From the NCBI RefSeq assembly GCF_014904755.1, contig NZ_JACZFQ010000025.1, forward strand, positions 82,821 to 146,820: a stretch of 64,000 nt of DNA, written 5' to 3'. How positions within the stretch are numbered: position 1 is the stretch's first letter; every line of letters begins with the position of its first letter. This document shows, piece after piece, positions 1 through 9,326 of this stretch. The DNA is from Neoluteolibacter marinus (GTDB lineage Bacteria > Verrucomicrobiota > Verrucomicrobiia > Verrucomicrobiales > Akkermansiaceae). The notes beneath the pieces were generated by a model. The model worked only from the letters and a program-made list of their open reading frames with translations, was not told the DNA's origin and did no database searches. The translations under genes and the position numbers were made by a program.

Positions 1-1377
1 CGGAATCACCAGGGTCGCCGGTTCCACGGAAAGGAAGGGACCCGCATCCAAGGTCACGGTCACCGGCCCCGCGCTTGCGGCACCCAGACGGACGCTTCCA
101 GCAACGGTGGAGCCTTCGGTGATCGACTCCGGAAGCGTCAGGCGCAACTCCGCGGCGTCATCGTCGACCGCCACCAGCGAGCCCGTCGCTCCGCCGCCCG
201 GATAAGCGGCCGCGACCTGCACCACGACGTCCCCGTCAATCTCCCAATCATCGGCGGCAGCCACCGGGAAGGCGGCTTCCATCTCGCCAAAGGGCAGATC
301 GAGCGAAGCCGGCAGCACGATCTCTGCGGAATCCGCTTCCAGCGTCACGGTCAATGCACTGTCCGGCGGACGGTTGAACAACAGACGGCCCTCTTTCGTC
401 GCGCCACCTTCCCCCACGGAACCGGGCAACTCCATGGCCAGCTCCAAAGGCGTGACGTCCCCGACCCTGACCGCCTTGCTGCCGACAATTCCCCGCGAAA
501 CCGATGCATGGATCACGGTCTTCCGGTGCGGGTCCAGCACCCCGTCGTCCGCCGCCGACACCTCGAACCCGACTTCCGCGGCCCCCGGGGGAAATGTCAC
601 CGTCGAGGGCATGACCAGCACTCCCGCCGGTGACTGGCTGAGCGAAATCACGGTCGCCTGCTTGGTCACCAGCCGACGGGTCAAGCGAACTGCCACCGGG
701 CCATCCCCTTCCAGCACCACGGGCGGAACCTCCACCTTCACCCGGTCGTCCCAGGTTCCCTCAAGGCTCACCTGATCGATCGCCAGCCCATCCGTCCCCG
801 CAACACCGTCGCCGCACCAGGAGAAACGGATGCGGAATTTCTTGCCGAAGCCCCCCAACCGGGCGGCGGCCTCGTCCAGCGAAAGGTAGTAGCGCCGGGC
901 CGTTGGTCCGACATCGGCGAATGACATGATGCTGATCCAGTGCTTGCCGTCATTGCTCACCGATACCCCGTCAAAATGGCGCAGGTCCTTCCCGAAGATC
1001 CCCTCCGGCGGGGCATCCGGTTGATTGCCCAGGCTCTTGACTGCAAAGCCGAGGGTCACCCCGTAGTAGTTCGAGAGCGGCCATTGAAGCGTGGCTTCCG
1101 CCACCGAGGCCACCCCCTGTTGCTTCGAGTCCAGAACAAGATGATGATCAAAGCTGTATGGCTGGAATTCGGTGCTGATGCGCGCCTGCCCTTTCGCAAC
1201 TTTCCCGACCCTCCATCCCTTCCCGAGGGACTTGCCTCCGAACTCCGTCGAGTAGATTGCCCGGGCCGGGGCGGACATCGCCAGCACCACGGCCAGCAAC
1301 AGAAGAAACGGCCTGCTGACCGGAAGCCCGACCGTCGCGGCAACAAGCGTTCGCAGAAAGTATTTCGCTGATATCAT
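1..1377 (-). CDS. Secreted multidomain protein with Calx-beta-like repeats (3' end beyond window)
   Basis: Reading the minus strand from the ATG at 1377 gives 459 codons that stay open to position 1, so the C-terminus lies outside the window. The protein opens with a long hydrophobic signal segment (about residues 20-40, ending APARA). A jelly-roll/LamG-like region follows (about 45-215; it contains IDQVSLEGTW). From about 215 onward come tandem beta-sandwich stretches with Calx-beta character (VTKQATVISLSQSP, TFPPGAAEVGFEVSAADD, then similar TVTLEADSAE and VTVTLDAG stretches). This architecture is typical of very large exported or surface proteins in Verrucomicrobiota; the substrate is unknown. 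The 223-bp gap to the divergent gene at 1601 has no clear promoter or structure. Confident that the gene is real; function unassigned. Confidence 0.8.
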   Translation of the reverse strand, partial: MISAKYFLRTLVAATVGLPVSRPFLLLLAVVLAMSAPARAIYSTEFGGKSLGKGWRVGKVAKGQARISTEFQPYSFDHHLVLDSKQQGVASVAEATLQWPLSNYYGVTLGFAVKSLGNQPDAPPEGIFGKDLRHFDGVSVSNDGKHWISIMSFADVGPTARRYYLSLDEAAARLGGFGKKFRIRFSWCGDGVAGTDGLAIDQVSLEGTWDDRVKVEVPPVVLEGDGPVAVRLTRRLVTKQATVISLSQSPAGVLVMPSTVTFPPGAAEVGFEVSAADDGVLDPHRKTVIHASVSRGIVGSKAVRVGDVTPLELAMELPGSVGEGGATKEGRLLFNRPPDSALTVTLEADSAEIVLPASLDLPFGEMEAAFPVAAADDWEIDGDVVVQVAAAYPGGGATGSLVAVDDDAAELRLTLPESITEGSTVAGSVRLGAASAGPVTVTLDAGPFLSVEPATLVIP

Positions 1378-1600
1378 GAAGGTGTCTGTCGCCGAACCCG
1401 CGATGCAAGGGATCGAGACAGCGCCCGTTCCATCATTCAAGAGCATTCACCCGACAACAACCCTACAACTCCCCGCAGCAGCTCCGCCGGATTCATGGTC
1501 GCCGGCGAATTTACCCGGGTGATCCCCTCATCCATGGGCCTTCGGGCCACCGCCATCGCCACCATTGCCAAACCGGGCCGTTCCGGTCATACCCGGAGCC

Positions 1601-4135
1601 ATGTCGGCCGCGACCACCCCGAGGAATCCCTTGCCACCGCACTATCCGCGCGGGGTCTGGGACGAAATGGTCGGTGCCGACGGCCGGGTGAACCCGTCGT
1701 GGGCCCACGTCGCTTCGTGGCTCGACGGACTGACGCCCGAGCGGGCGGCCGCGACCACCGCCGAGATCCACCGGCTGCTGCGGGAGAACGGCGTGACCTA
1801 CAGCGTCCACGGCGCGCCCGGCGGCGAACACCGGACCTGGCAACTCGATGCCCTGCCGTGGGTGGTTTCCGAGCAGGACTGGAAGACCATCGAGGCGGGA
1901 TTGATCCAGCGCGCCGAGCTGATGGACCACGTCCTCAGCGACTTGCACGGCGACCAGAAGCTCATTTCCGGCGGCTGGCTGCCGCCCGAGCTGATCCACG
2001 CCCACCGCGGCTACCTGCGGCCTTGCCACGGCATGAGCCTGCCGTCGAAGCGCCAGCTCATCCTCTACGCGGCCGACCTCGCCCGCGGGCCCGACGGCCG
2101 GATGTGGGTGGTCAACGACCGCACCCAGGCACCGTCCGGGAGCGGTTACGTGGTGGAAAACCGCGGCGTGATGACGCGCGCGATGCCGCGCCTGTTCCAC
2201 CGCACCGGGGTGCGCCGGATCGCGGGATTCTTCCGCACCCTGCGGGAAACGCTCGAGTCCTTCCCCGCCCGTGCCGGCGCGCGCGAGCCGCGGGTGGTCA
2301 TCCTCACCCCTGGTCCCCAGAACGAAACCTATTTCGAGCACGCGTTCCTCGCCTCCTATCTCGGCTACGCCCTGGTCCAGGGCGATGACCTGACGGTGCG
2401 CGACGGCTGCGTCTGGCTGCGCTCGCTCGGCGGCCTGGAACCGGTCGACGTCATCGTCCGCCGGGTCGACGCCTGGTTCTGCGATCCGCTGGAGCTGAAG
2501 CAGGACTCACAGCTCGGGGTGCCCGGCCTGCTGGAAGCCATGCGCGCCGGCAACGTCGCGGTGGTCAACCACCCCGGCAGCGGCGTGTTGGAGAACCCCG
2601 GCCTGATGTCGTTCCTTCCGGGAATCGCCCGCCACCTCCGCGGCGAGGAATTGATCCTGCCCGCCGCGGCCACCTGGTGGTGCGGCGAGAAGAAGGCCCG
2701 GGACCTGGTGCTGTCCAAGCTGAATACCCTGGTGGTGAAGTCGATCCACCGCGCGCCGACCTTCGGCACGGTGTTCGGCGGCAGCTTGGACGCCGCCGGG
2801 ATCGCCGCCCTGCGCGAGCGCATCCTCGCCAGCCCGGAGTCCTTCGTCGGCCAGGAGCAGGTCAGCTTCTCGACCCAGCCTTGCCTGAACAACGGCGACA
2901 TCGAAGCCCGCCGCGGCGTGCTGCGCGGCTTCGTCACCGCCACCCCCGACGGCCGCTACATGGTGATGCCCGGGGGCCTCACCCGGATCGCCGGCTCGCA
3001 GGACGCACTGGTGGTTTCCAGCCAACTCGGCGGCACCTCCAAGGACACGTGGGTCCAGGGCACCGAACAGGAACCTTTCGTCAGCCTCTGGAGCGAATCG
3101 GAGCAATTGCAGACCGAGCTCGATGCGCGCAACGTGCCGAGCCGTTCCGGCGAGAATCTCTTCTGGACCGGTCGCTACGCCGAGCGCGCGGAAGGATCCG
3201 CGCGCTTGCTCCGGCGGGCCGTCCTCAGCTTCGTCGAGGCATTCGGCGACGACGAGGACCAGCTCAGCCGCCACCGCGAGATCCTGATGAGCGGACTGGT
3301 CGGGATCACCAATGCCGCGCCGATCCACCCCGAGGAACGATTCTCGGCGGTCAGCGACGAGGAAGAAGTCATCTCGCTCCTTTCCGACGCCCGCCGGCCG
3401 GGTTCGCTCGCCGCCAACCTGCGGTCGTTCCGGAACGCCGCCTACGCGGTCCGCGATCTGTGGTCGCCCGACTCGTGGCGGGTCATCGAGGCCGTGATCC
3501 GGGAGTGGGTCGAGGAAGACCTGCCGTCGTGCAACGAGCTCGACGACTACACGGACCCGCTGAACCGCCTGATCCTGCACCTCACCGCCCTGCTCGGCCT
3601 GAACCTGGAGAGCATGACCCGCGACGCCGGCTGGCGCCTGCTCGACTCCGGTCGGCGGATCGAGCGCGCCCAGTTCCTGCTCGCCGTCATCCGCAATTTT
3701 CTCGTCGAAGGCCGGCCCAGCTCCGAAGAGCACCTGGTCATGGAAACCGTGCTCGCCGCATCCGACAGCCTGGTGACCTACCGCAAGCGCTACCGCACCC
3801 ACCCGCGGATCGAGCTGGTCCTCGAGCTCCTGCTGCTGGAGCCCAACAACGCCCGTTCCCTGCTCTATCAGATCCAGCGGCTGACCGGGAACATCGAGGG
3901 GCTCCCCCGCCAGGACCAGGGAGCGAGGCTCACCCCGGAACAACGCATCCTGGTCGAAACCGGCAGCCGCTTGCGGCTCGCCGATGTCTCCCTGCTCGCC
4001 GCCACCACCAACGGGAAGCGCCAGCGGCTGGATGTGTTCGTCAACCAGATGAGCAAGTCGCTGGGCGAACTCTCGGAGGCCCTGACCCTGACCTATTTCC
4101 GCCACGCCGAACGACCGCACTTCCTGCGCGGTTGA
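1601..4135 (+). CDS. Circularly permuted ATP-grasp / alpha-E domain fusion protein
   Basis: An 844-aa protein. Roughly residues 60-465 form a circularly permuted ATP-grasp domain (DUF404/DUF407, CP_ATPgrasp_2). It contains SDLHGDQKLI, a VVNDRTQAPSGSGY stretch and the FGGSLDAA region. From about 515 to the end is an alpha-E domain (DUF403; SRSGENLFWTGRYAERAE is its usual opening). The two are often separate neighbouring genes; here they are fused. Family knowledge places them with a transglutaminase-like protein in a proposed amide-ligation or peptide-tagging system, and that partner follows at 4155, 19 bp downstream. The ATG at 1601 is preferred over the in-frame ATG at 1565 because GGAG precedes it and the family similarity begins just after. 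Substrate not known. Confidence 0.9.
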   Translation: MSAATTPRNPLPPHYPRGVWDEMVGADGRVNPSWAHVASWLDGLTPERAAATTAEIHRLLRENGVTYSVHGAPGGEHRTWQLDALPWVVSEQDWKTIEAGLIQRAELMDHVLSDLHGDQKLISGGWLPPELIHAHRGYLRPCHGMSLPSKRQLILYAADLARGPDGRMWVVNDRTQAPSGSGYVVENRGVMTRAMPRLFHRTGVRRIAGFFRTLRETLESFPARAGAREPRVVILTPGPQNETYFEHAFLASYLGYALVQGDDLTVRDGCVWLRSLGGLEPVDVIVRRVDAWFCDPLELKQDSQLGVPGLLEAMRAGNVAVVNHPGSGVLENPGLMSFLPGIARHLRGEELILPAAATWWCGEKKARDLVLSKLNTLVVKSIHRAPTFGTVFGGSLDAAGIAALRERILASPESFVGQEQVSFSTQPCLNNGDIEARRGVLRGFVTATPDGRYMVMPGGLTRIAGSQDALVVSSQLGGTSKDTWVQGTEQEPFVSLWSESEQLQTELDARNVPSRSGENLFWTGRYAERAEGSARLLRRAVLSFVEAFGDDEDQLSRHREILMSGLVGITNAAPIHPEERFSAVSDEEEVISLLSDARRPGSLAANLRSFRNAAYAVRDLWSPDSWRVIEAVIREWVEEDLPSCNELDDYTDPLNRLILHLTALLGLNLESMTRDAGWRLLDSGRRIERAQFLLAVIRNFLVEGRPSSEEHLVMETVLAASDSLVTYRKRYRTHPRIELVLELLLLEPNNARSLLYQIQRLTGNIEGLPRQDQGARLTPEQRILVETGSRLRLADVSLLAATTNGKRQRLDVFVNQMSKSLGELSEALTLTYFRHAERPHFLRG

Positions 4136-4154
4136 CCCCCACTTCCGACGTTCC

Positions 4155-5027
4155 ATGCGCTACCGCATCCGCCACCGGACCACCTACCGCTACGATGTGC
4201 CGGCCAACCTGTGCCACAACGAGGCACGGCTGCGGCCGCTCGATCTCCCGGGGCAGCGGTGTCTGAGCTGGAAGCTCGTCATCGACCCCGAACCGGAGTT
4301 CCACCGCACCCGGCTCGACTCCTTCGGCAACCACATCGACTACTTCTCGATCCAACGGCCGCACCCCGCGCTGGTGATCGCCGCGGAGAGCGAGGTCGAG
4401 GTGCTGTCGTCCGGCCAGTTCTCCTTCGAAGCCGGCGGGCCGTGGGAGCAGGTCCGGGAAAACCTGCTCGCCTCGAAGGACCCGGCCGCCCTCGATGCCC
4501 GCGCTTTCGCCCTGCCGTCGCCGCTCATCCCCGTGCTGCCGGCGCTCGCCGATTTCGCCCGCGAGGACTTCACCCCCGGGCGCTGCATCCTCGAGGCCAC
4601 CTCGGCCCTGAATTCGAGGATCTTCCGCGACTTCAAGTTCGACCCCGATTTCACCACCGTGGCGACCCCCGTGGTCGAGGTGCTGGAGAACCGCCGCGGC
4701 GTTTGCCAGGACTTCGCCCAGCTGATGATCGCCGCGCTGCGCTCGATCGGCCTGCCGGCCCGCTACGTTTCCGGCTACCTCGAAACACTGCCGCCCCCCG
4801 GCAAGCCGAAGCTCGTCGGTGCCGACGCTTCCCACGCCTGGGTCTCGGTCTTCGTCCCCGGCGAAGGCTGGCTGGACTTCGACCCGACCAACAACATCCG
4901 CCCCGGCGAACGCCACATCACCGTCGCGACCGGCCGTGACTACCGCGATGTTTCCCCCTTGCGCGGCATCACCGTCGGCGGTGCCAGTCACTCGCTGAAG
5001 GTGTCGGTGGACGTGTCACCGCTCTGA
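4155..5027 (+). CDS. Transglutaminase-like cysteine protease family protein
   Basis: A 290-aa protein with an N-terminal Bact_transglu_N-type beta region (MRYRIRHRTTYRYD) and a transglutaminase core. The triad is visible: Cys in RGVCQDFAQL, His in ASHAWVSV, Asp in WLDFDPTNN. There is no signal peptide, so it is probably cytoplasmic. It follows the ATP-grasp/alpha-E gene by 19 bp on the same strand, the standard operon for this set, where it may cleave or transfer the amide bond made by the ATP-grasp partner (inference from the family). The last 40 bp overlap, tail to tail, the 3' end of the convergent beta-helix gene. Confidence 0.92.
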   Translation: MRYRIRHRTTYRYDVPANLCHNEARLRPLDLPGQRCLSWKLVIDPEPEFHRTRLDSFGNHIDYFSIQRPHPALVIAAESEVEVLSSGQFSFEAGGPWEQVRENLLASKDPAALDARAFALPSPLIPVLPALADFAREDFTPGRCILEATSALNSRIFRDFKFDPDFTTVATPVVEVLENRRGVCQDFAQLMIAALRSIGLPARYVSGYLETLPPPGKPKLVGADASHAWVSVFVPGEGWLDFDPTNNIRPGERHITVATGRDYRDVSPLRGITVGGASHSLKVSVDVSPL

Positions 5028-6088
5028 GCCGGTTGCGGCGGCCGGCCGTAGGTCCCGTCCTTTTCCTCGACGGGCAACACCGGCGCCGACCGGTCCGGCT
5101 GGTCCGCCGCGAACCAGCGGTTGCCTTCGAAGCGGCTGGTCTCCGGCGAGGTCCCGGGACCGATGTTGATCTCAGACTTCACCTTCGCCCGCTCGAAGAG
5201 GAAGGAGTTGTCCTTCACGACAATGTTCCGGCACGGTGCGAATCCCGGCTCCCGGGTCTCCTGGAGCATCCGGAAAATCCACTTTTCGGGTCCCCTCACC
5301 GTGTTGCCCGTGAACTCCGCCCCGTCCACCCCGGTGAAGGCGCAGGCACAGGTGCCGCCCTCGATGACGTTGCCACGGATGACGATACGGCGTGCCTCGT
5401 ACTTCGCTCCCGGCGGCCGGAAGAAATCGAGCCCGGTCGAACCGCCGGCCTGGATCGGCCGCTCGCCGGCATCCTTGAAGCGGCACTTCTCGATGGTGAC
5501 GTCCTCGCAACCGCCCTTGAACTGCGGACCGGTGTGCTGGGAAAAGCCGGGCTTGCCCGAGATCGAGCAGCCGGTGATGAGGACCTTGTGACAGCCAACC
5601 AGGTCGATCGCCTGGCCGCCCCAGCCCTGGATCTTGCAGCTGCGGATGATCAGCCCGTCGAGGCCGGAGCACTTGATGGCGTCGAAATTCCCGACCGGAC
5701 CCGTGTCCTCCACCACCACGCCTTCGATTGTTACCCCGGTCACCGGCTGTTCGCGCCTGCCGCCGTCGTCGAGGTTAATGCCGTTCCCGCTCTGGCCGCG
5801 GCAGCGCAGGTTGCGCAGCGTCAGTCCGGGACACTTCGAGAAATGCCAGGCCTCCTTGCCACCGGTGAACTCCGGCGGCTGGTCCGGATCGCTCGCTTCA
5901 ACCGTGAGGTTTTCGATGCCCGTCACGAAGTGACCGCCGCCATACTCCCCTGGCCCGATCTTCAAGACGTCGCCCGACGCGATCCCGCGCAACGCCGCAG
6001 CGAGGCCCGGTCGATCGCTTACCTTCACCTCCGCCGCCCGGAGCGGGTTGCCGGCGAGGAGAATTCCGACGAACAAGGTGCACCGCAT
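4988..6088 (-). CDS. Secreted right-handed beta-helix protein
   Basis: A 366-aa protein with signal peptide MRCTLFVGILLAGNPLRA, so exported. The body consists of repeated short beta-strand turns (IENLTVEAS, CPGLTLRNLRC, VTGVTIEGVVVEDT, LDGLIIRSCKI, HKVLITGCSIS, CEDVTIEKCRF, RIVIRGNVI). This is the pattern of parallel beta-helix proteins of the pectate lyase/DUF1565 type. I could not identify catalytic residues; it may be a polysaccharide lyase-like or purely structural protein. It starts 38 bp after the mazG stop on the same strand and may be the last gene of a rhomboid-mazG-beta-helix transcript. Its 3' end overlaps the transglutaminase gene by 40 bp. Confidence 0.8.
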   Translation of the reverse strand: MRCTLFVGILLAGNPLRAAEVKVSDRPGLAAALRGIASGDVLKIGPGEYGGGHFVTGIENLTVEASDPDQPPEFTGGKEAWHFSKCPGLTLRNLRCRGQSGNGINLDDGGRREQPVTGVTIEGVVVEDTGPVGNFDAIKCSGLDGLIIRSCKIQGWGGQAIDLVGCHKVLITGCSISGKPGFSQHTGPQFKGGCEDVTIEKCRFKDAGERPIQAGGSTGLDFFRPPGAKYEARRIVIRGNVIEGGTCACAFTGVDGAEFTGNTVRGPEKWIFRMLQETREPGFAPCRNIVVKDNSFLFERAKVKSEINIGPGTSPETSRFEGNRWFAADQPDRSAPVLPVEEKDGTYGRPPQPAQSGDTSTDTFSE

Positions 6089-6126
6089 CCTGAAGAGACG
6101 CGGTCGCGACCGTCAATCTTGCTCGC

Positions 6127-6936
6127 TCAGACCAAGTTCCGCTTTGCCGCCTCCCACGCGTCGTCCATCTGGCTCGCGGTCGCCTGCTCCAGGGAAATCC
6201 CGGCTTCCTTCAAACGCCGCTCCATCTCGTCGAAGCGCCGCTCGAACTTGTCGTTGGCCGCCGCCATCATGACTTCGGGATCCAGACTCCGGAACCGGGC
6301 GAGGTTGACCACGGAAAACAGCAAATCGCCCAGCTCCTCGTCGACCGCCTTCAGATCCTGGGCATCGACGGCCGCCTCGACTTCCTGCACCTCCTCGCGG
6401 ATCTTGGCGAGCACCCCGGACTGGGTCGGCCAGTCGAAGCCGACCTTGGCGGCCTTCTTTTGCAGCTTGTTCGCCCTCAGCAGGGCCGGCAGTCCCTTGC
6501 CCGTTCCGTGAAGATAGGGCCGGTCCTCCGTGCCCTTCTCCCCGCGCTTGATCTCGTCCCATTGGCGCAACACCGCGTCGCTCGAATCGGCCGACGCCCT
6601 GGCGAACACGTGCGGGTGACGCCGCACCAGCTTGTCGGAAATCCCGCGCGCCACCTCGTCGAGATCGAACCGCCCCGTCTCCTGCGCCAGTTCGCTGTGA
6701 AAAACCACCTGCAGCAACAGGTCTCCCAGCTCCTCCTTCAGATGACCGACATCACCGCTCTGGATCGCATCGACGGTTTCGTATGCCTCCTCGATCAAGT
6801 TCGACACCAGGCTCTCGTGGGTCTGCTCCGCGTCCCAGGGACAGCCTCCGGGCGCTCGCAACCGGTGCATGATGGCGCGCAGGCGCTCCAGCTGCCGTCC
6901 CGGCTCGGGACAATCGATCATCTCGGCGTCATTCAT
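6127..6936 (-). CDS. mazG: Nucleoside triphosphate pyrophosphohydrolase MazG
   Basis: A 269-aa protein with the tandem MazG fold. The first domain has LRAPGGCPWDAEQTHESL and the metal-binding IEEAYETVDAI...LKEELGDLLLQVVFH helices; the second has KIREEVQEVEAAV...VDEELGDLLFSVVN. These EExxE and ExxD sets bind Mg2+ in the family, which hydrolyses noncanonical or excess NTPs to NMP and PPi as house-cleaning. The length matches the E. coli enzyme (263 aa). The start ATG overlaps the stop of the upstream rhomboid gene in an ATGA arrangement (6933-6936), implying translational coupling. Confidence 0.97.
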   Translation of the reverse strand: MNDAEMIDCPEPGRQLERLRAIMHRLRAPGGCPWDAEQTHESLVSNLIEEAYETVDAIQSGDVGHLKEELGDLLLQVVFHSELAQETGRFDLDEVARGISDKLVRRHPHVFARASADSSDAVLRQWDEIKRGEKGTEDRPYLHGTGKGLPALLRANKLQKKAAKVGFDWPTQSGVLAKIREEVQEVEAAVDAQDLKAVDEELGDLLFSVVNLARFRSLDPEVMMAAANDKFERRFDEMERRLKEAGISLEQATASQMDDAWEAAKRNLV

Positions 6937-7829
6937 TTTTCGTCGAAGGCCTTGGCTGCCCGCTGGAGGGTTTCACGTTCTTCATCGGACAGGCTCTGCA
7001 GCCCGTCGTGGGCGATCTTGTCGAGGATCCGGTCCACCTCGCTGTCCCCTGCCACATCGACCTCGGTCCGCGGGCGGAGCTTCGGCGCGCCACGACGTTT
7101 GAACTCGGCGGGTCGGATGATCTTCCTTTCCCTGTTGCTGCCGAGCAGCTGCGGGTGCTTGGACAGGAAGTAGCCGAGGATCGCGCCGCCCAGGTGACCG
7201 GCTTCACCGCCGCTGTTCTCGAACCAGCTCCCTCCTAACAGGATGTCGCCGAGGATCACCGCCACCGCGATGCCGATCACCGCGATGCAGAGCGTCCGCA
7301 TCGTCATGGAGATCGGCGGGATCAAGAGGCGCACCATTGTTTTCGGTGCCATCACCGCGACGCAGACCAGCATCCCGTAGATGCCCGCCGATGCGCCGAC
7401 CAGGGGGTTCTGGATCGCCGGATAATCCCCGCGGTGGGGAAGGATTCCGGTGACGGTCAGCAAGGTGAAGAACAAGGCACCGGCGACGCCGCAGGCCAGA
7501 TAGAAGGCGGTGAACTTCCGGCTGCCCCACCAGCGCTCCACAAAGGGACCGAACACATAGATGCCGACACAATTCAGGATCACGTGCCCGGGGCTGCCAT
7601 GCAGGAACTGGAAGGTGATCAATTCCCAGATCCTCCCTTGCATGAGGCCGGACTCGATCGTGAACGCACCCCAGTTGGTGATGGTGTACTTCAGGAACAG
7701 CATGTCCACGAAGTAGATCACCAGGTTGGAGATCAGCAGGAACTTGGTCACCGGCGGGACCGTCTGACGATCCATCTGCGTGTAGCGACGCTCCTCGTCG
7801 CGAAAGTAGTCTCGGTCCGCCGTTCCCAT
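6933..7829 (-). CDS. Rhomboid family intramembrane serine protease
   Basis: A 298-aa polytopic membrane protein. Rhomboid signatures are present: the catalytic serine in GASAGIYGM, the catalytic His in GGEAGHLGGAILGY, and the loop-helix region WELITFQFLHGSPGHVILN. About six hydrophobic segments lie between residues 30 and 230, then a charged cytoplasmic C-terminal tail follows. Rhomboids cleave transmembrane substrates within the bilayer; the substrate here is unknown. The ATG at 7829 is chosen over a GTG at 7847 because CTCCGG precedes it and the extra residues are not family-like. It shares an ATGA overlap with mazG downstream. Confidence 0.93.
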   Translation of the reverse strand: MGTADRDYFRDEERRYTQMDRQTVPPVTKFLLISNLVIYFVDMLFLKYTITNWGAFTIESGLMQGRIWELITFQFLHGSPGHVILNCVGIYVFGPFVERWWGSRKFTAFYLACGVAGALFFTLLTVTGILPHRGDYPAIQNPLVGASAGIYGMLVCVAVMAPKTMVRLLIPPISMTMRTLCIAVIGIAVAVILGDILLGGSWFENSGGEAGHLGGAILGYFLSKHPQLLGSNRERKIIRPAEFKRRGAPKLRPRTEVDVAGDSEVDRILDKIAHDGLQSLSDEERETLQRAAKAFDEK

Positions 7830-7880
7830 GTGCCGGAGGGTTAGCACGCGCTCCGCCCCTCCGCAAGGCCGCCGGACCGC

Positions 7881-9326
7881 TTAGCGTTGCTCGACTTCCC
7901 GCAGTGACTCCACCAGCTCCGCGAACACCTCCGGCTCCTTGCCGCGATCAGGCGAGCCCTTGAGGCAACTGCTGAACCACTTCTGGAACAGGGTCCGGCG
8001 CGCCGACGGGAAATCCCGGACATGGCGGTCCTCCATCCCCACCTCGAGCACCGCTCGGTCGCGCCGGCCGTGGGCGCGGTCGAGGATGCCGGCATGGCGG
8101 ATCAACATCGAGTCCAAGAGCACCCATGGGAAATTCGGGCTTTCCGGCGGCCCCGCGACCATCGCCTGGCCGTCACCCCGGACGCGGCCGAGTCCGCCGA
8201 CGATCCGCAACTCCGGCAGCGAGCCGCCTTTGAAAAAGGCCGCCGTCCCTCCGCCGATCGCCCCGATCACGGTGCCGGCACCCAGGCTGTGGACGCCAAC
8301 CCCGAGGTCGAAGACGGCGCCCGCCGCACCGCCGGCCACTGCACCCGCCGCGGTGAGCTGCATCCGGCTCAGCCCCCACTTCTGCCAGGTCTCTGCCATC
8401 GCCAGGTTGAGGCCGGCATGATGGGCCGGGTCGATGTCCGGCTCGATCAGGTGATGCCGGTAGATCACCAGCAGCCGCTTCAAGCAGCGCTTCTCCAGGT
8501 CGACCAGCTTCTTGAAGTAGCGCGCGGCCAGATCCGACTGCTTGCGCTCGATCCGCGCCGGCACCCCGCGATCACGGAGATCGACCGGTTCGCTGACCCG
8601 CAAGATCAGGGACTTCTCGAGGAAATCCAGGATCGCTTCGGCGGCTTCCTCGCGGCGGCCGTCCATCTCGCGGGCCATCGCCTCGATCACCCGCTCGATC
8701 TGCCCCGCATGGCTCTCCTCGATCTGCAGCAAGGCCTCCAACAGCCGCTTGCGTTCGTCGAAGCGGGCCTCGTGGGCGTCGAAAGTCCGCACCAGGTTGA
8801 AGGCGGTGCCGAGGCGGTCGCGCCACTCCTTTTCCAATCCGGCATCGGCCTCCGACTGCGGGTTGAGCAAGGCCAGCCGCGGCCGGCCGGTCCAGCGCAG
8901 GATCTCGATCTCCGCCAAGAAGGAATCGCGCAGGGGCTTGCAGGGGTCCACCACGTAGATCACCCCCGCCCCTTCGACCAGCGGTTCTAACAAGCGAGCC
9001 TCGTCCGGGAAGCGCTCGCGGGATTCGCGGGTGAACCGGGCGATCTCGGCAGGCCCCGGCACCCCGCTGCCCGCGAGCCGCTGGATCTCCCGCATTGCCT
9101 CGACCGGCTGTTGGAAACCCGGGGTATCGAGGAAGCGCAGCAGTTCCTCGTCGTCGTAGCGCACCGGCAGCACCTGCACGCCCGTGGTCTCGCCCGGCGT
9201 CCCGCTGATCCGCAGCAACTCGTCGTCGTCGATCTCCAGCAGGGTCGCCAGGGTGGCGGTCTTGCCGGCATTGACCCGTCCCACAACCGCAAAGGCCGGG
9301 ATGTCACCACTCAGCCAGTTGCCCAT
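7881..9326 (-). CDS. GTPase with C-terminal DUF3482-type domain
   Basis: A 481-aa protein. The N-terminal small GTPase domain has the P-loop GRVNAGKT (residues 16-23), G2-like TTGVQVLP and G3 DTPGFQQP. The G4 position reads LNPQSEAD rather than NKxD, so base specificity may be altered. The C-terminal half (about 230-480) has a helical region and a small Gly/Ala-rich hydrophobic segment (TAAGAVAGGAAGAVFDLG...GAGTVIGAIGGGTAAFF) suggesting membrane association. DUF3482 GTPases are usually encoded next to DUF2868 membrane proteins, as here: the ATG lies 16 bp inside the 3' end of the upstream DUF2868 gene. The long open frame upstream of 9326 is a shadow of that gene. Cellular role unknown. Confidence 0.88.
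   Translation of the reverse strand: MGNWLSGDIPAFAVVGRVNAGKTATLATLLEIDDDELLRISGTPGETTGVQVLPVRYDDEELLRFLDTPGFQQPVEAMREIQRLAGSGVPGPAEIARFTRESRERFPDEARLLEPLVEGAGVIYVVDPCKPLRDSFLAEIEILRWTGRPRLALLNPQSEADAGLEKEWRDRLGTAFNLVRTFDAHEARFDERKRLLEALLQIEESHAGQIERVIEAMAREMDGRREEAAEAILDFLEKSLILRVSEPVDLRDRGVPARIERKQSDLAARYFKKLVDLEKRCLKRLLVIYRHHLIEPDIDPAHHAGLNLAMAETWQKWGLSRMQLTAAGAVAGGAAGAVFDLGVGVHSLGAGTVIGAIGGGTAAFFKGGSLPELRIVGGLGRVRGDGQAMVAGPPESPNFPWVLLDSMLIRHAGILDRAHGRRDRAVLEVGMEDRHVRDFPSARRTLFQKWFSSCLKGSPDRGKEPEVFAELVESLREVEQR

Noticed and set aside
1495..2388. Plus-strand frame opening at 1495
   Set aside because: An Arg/Pro-rich shadow overlapping the ATP-grasp gene in another frame.
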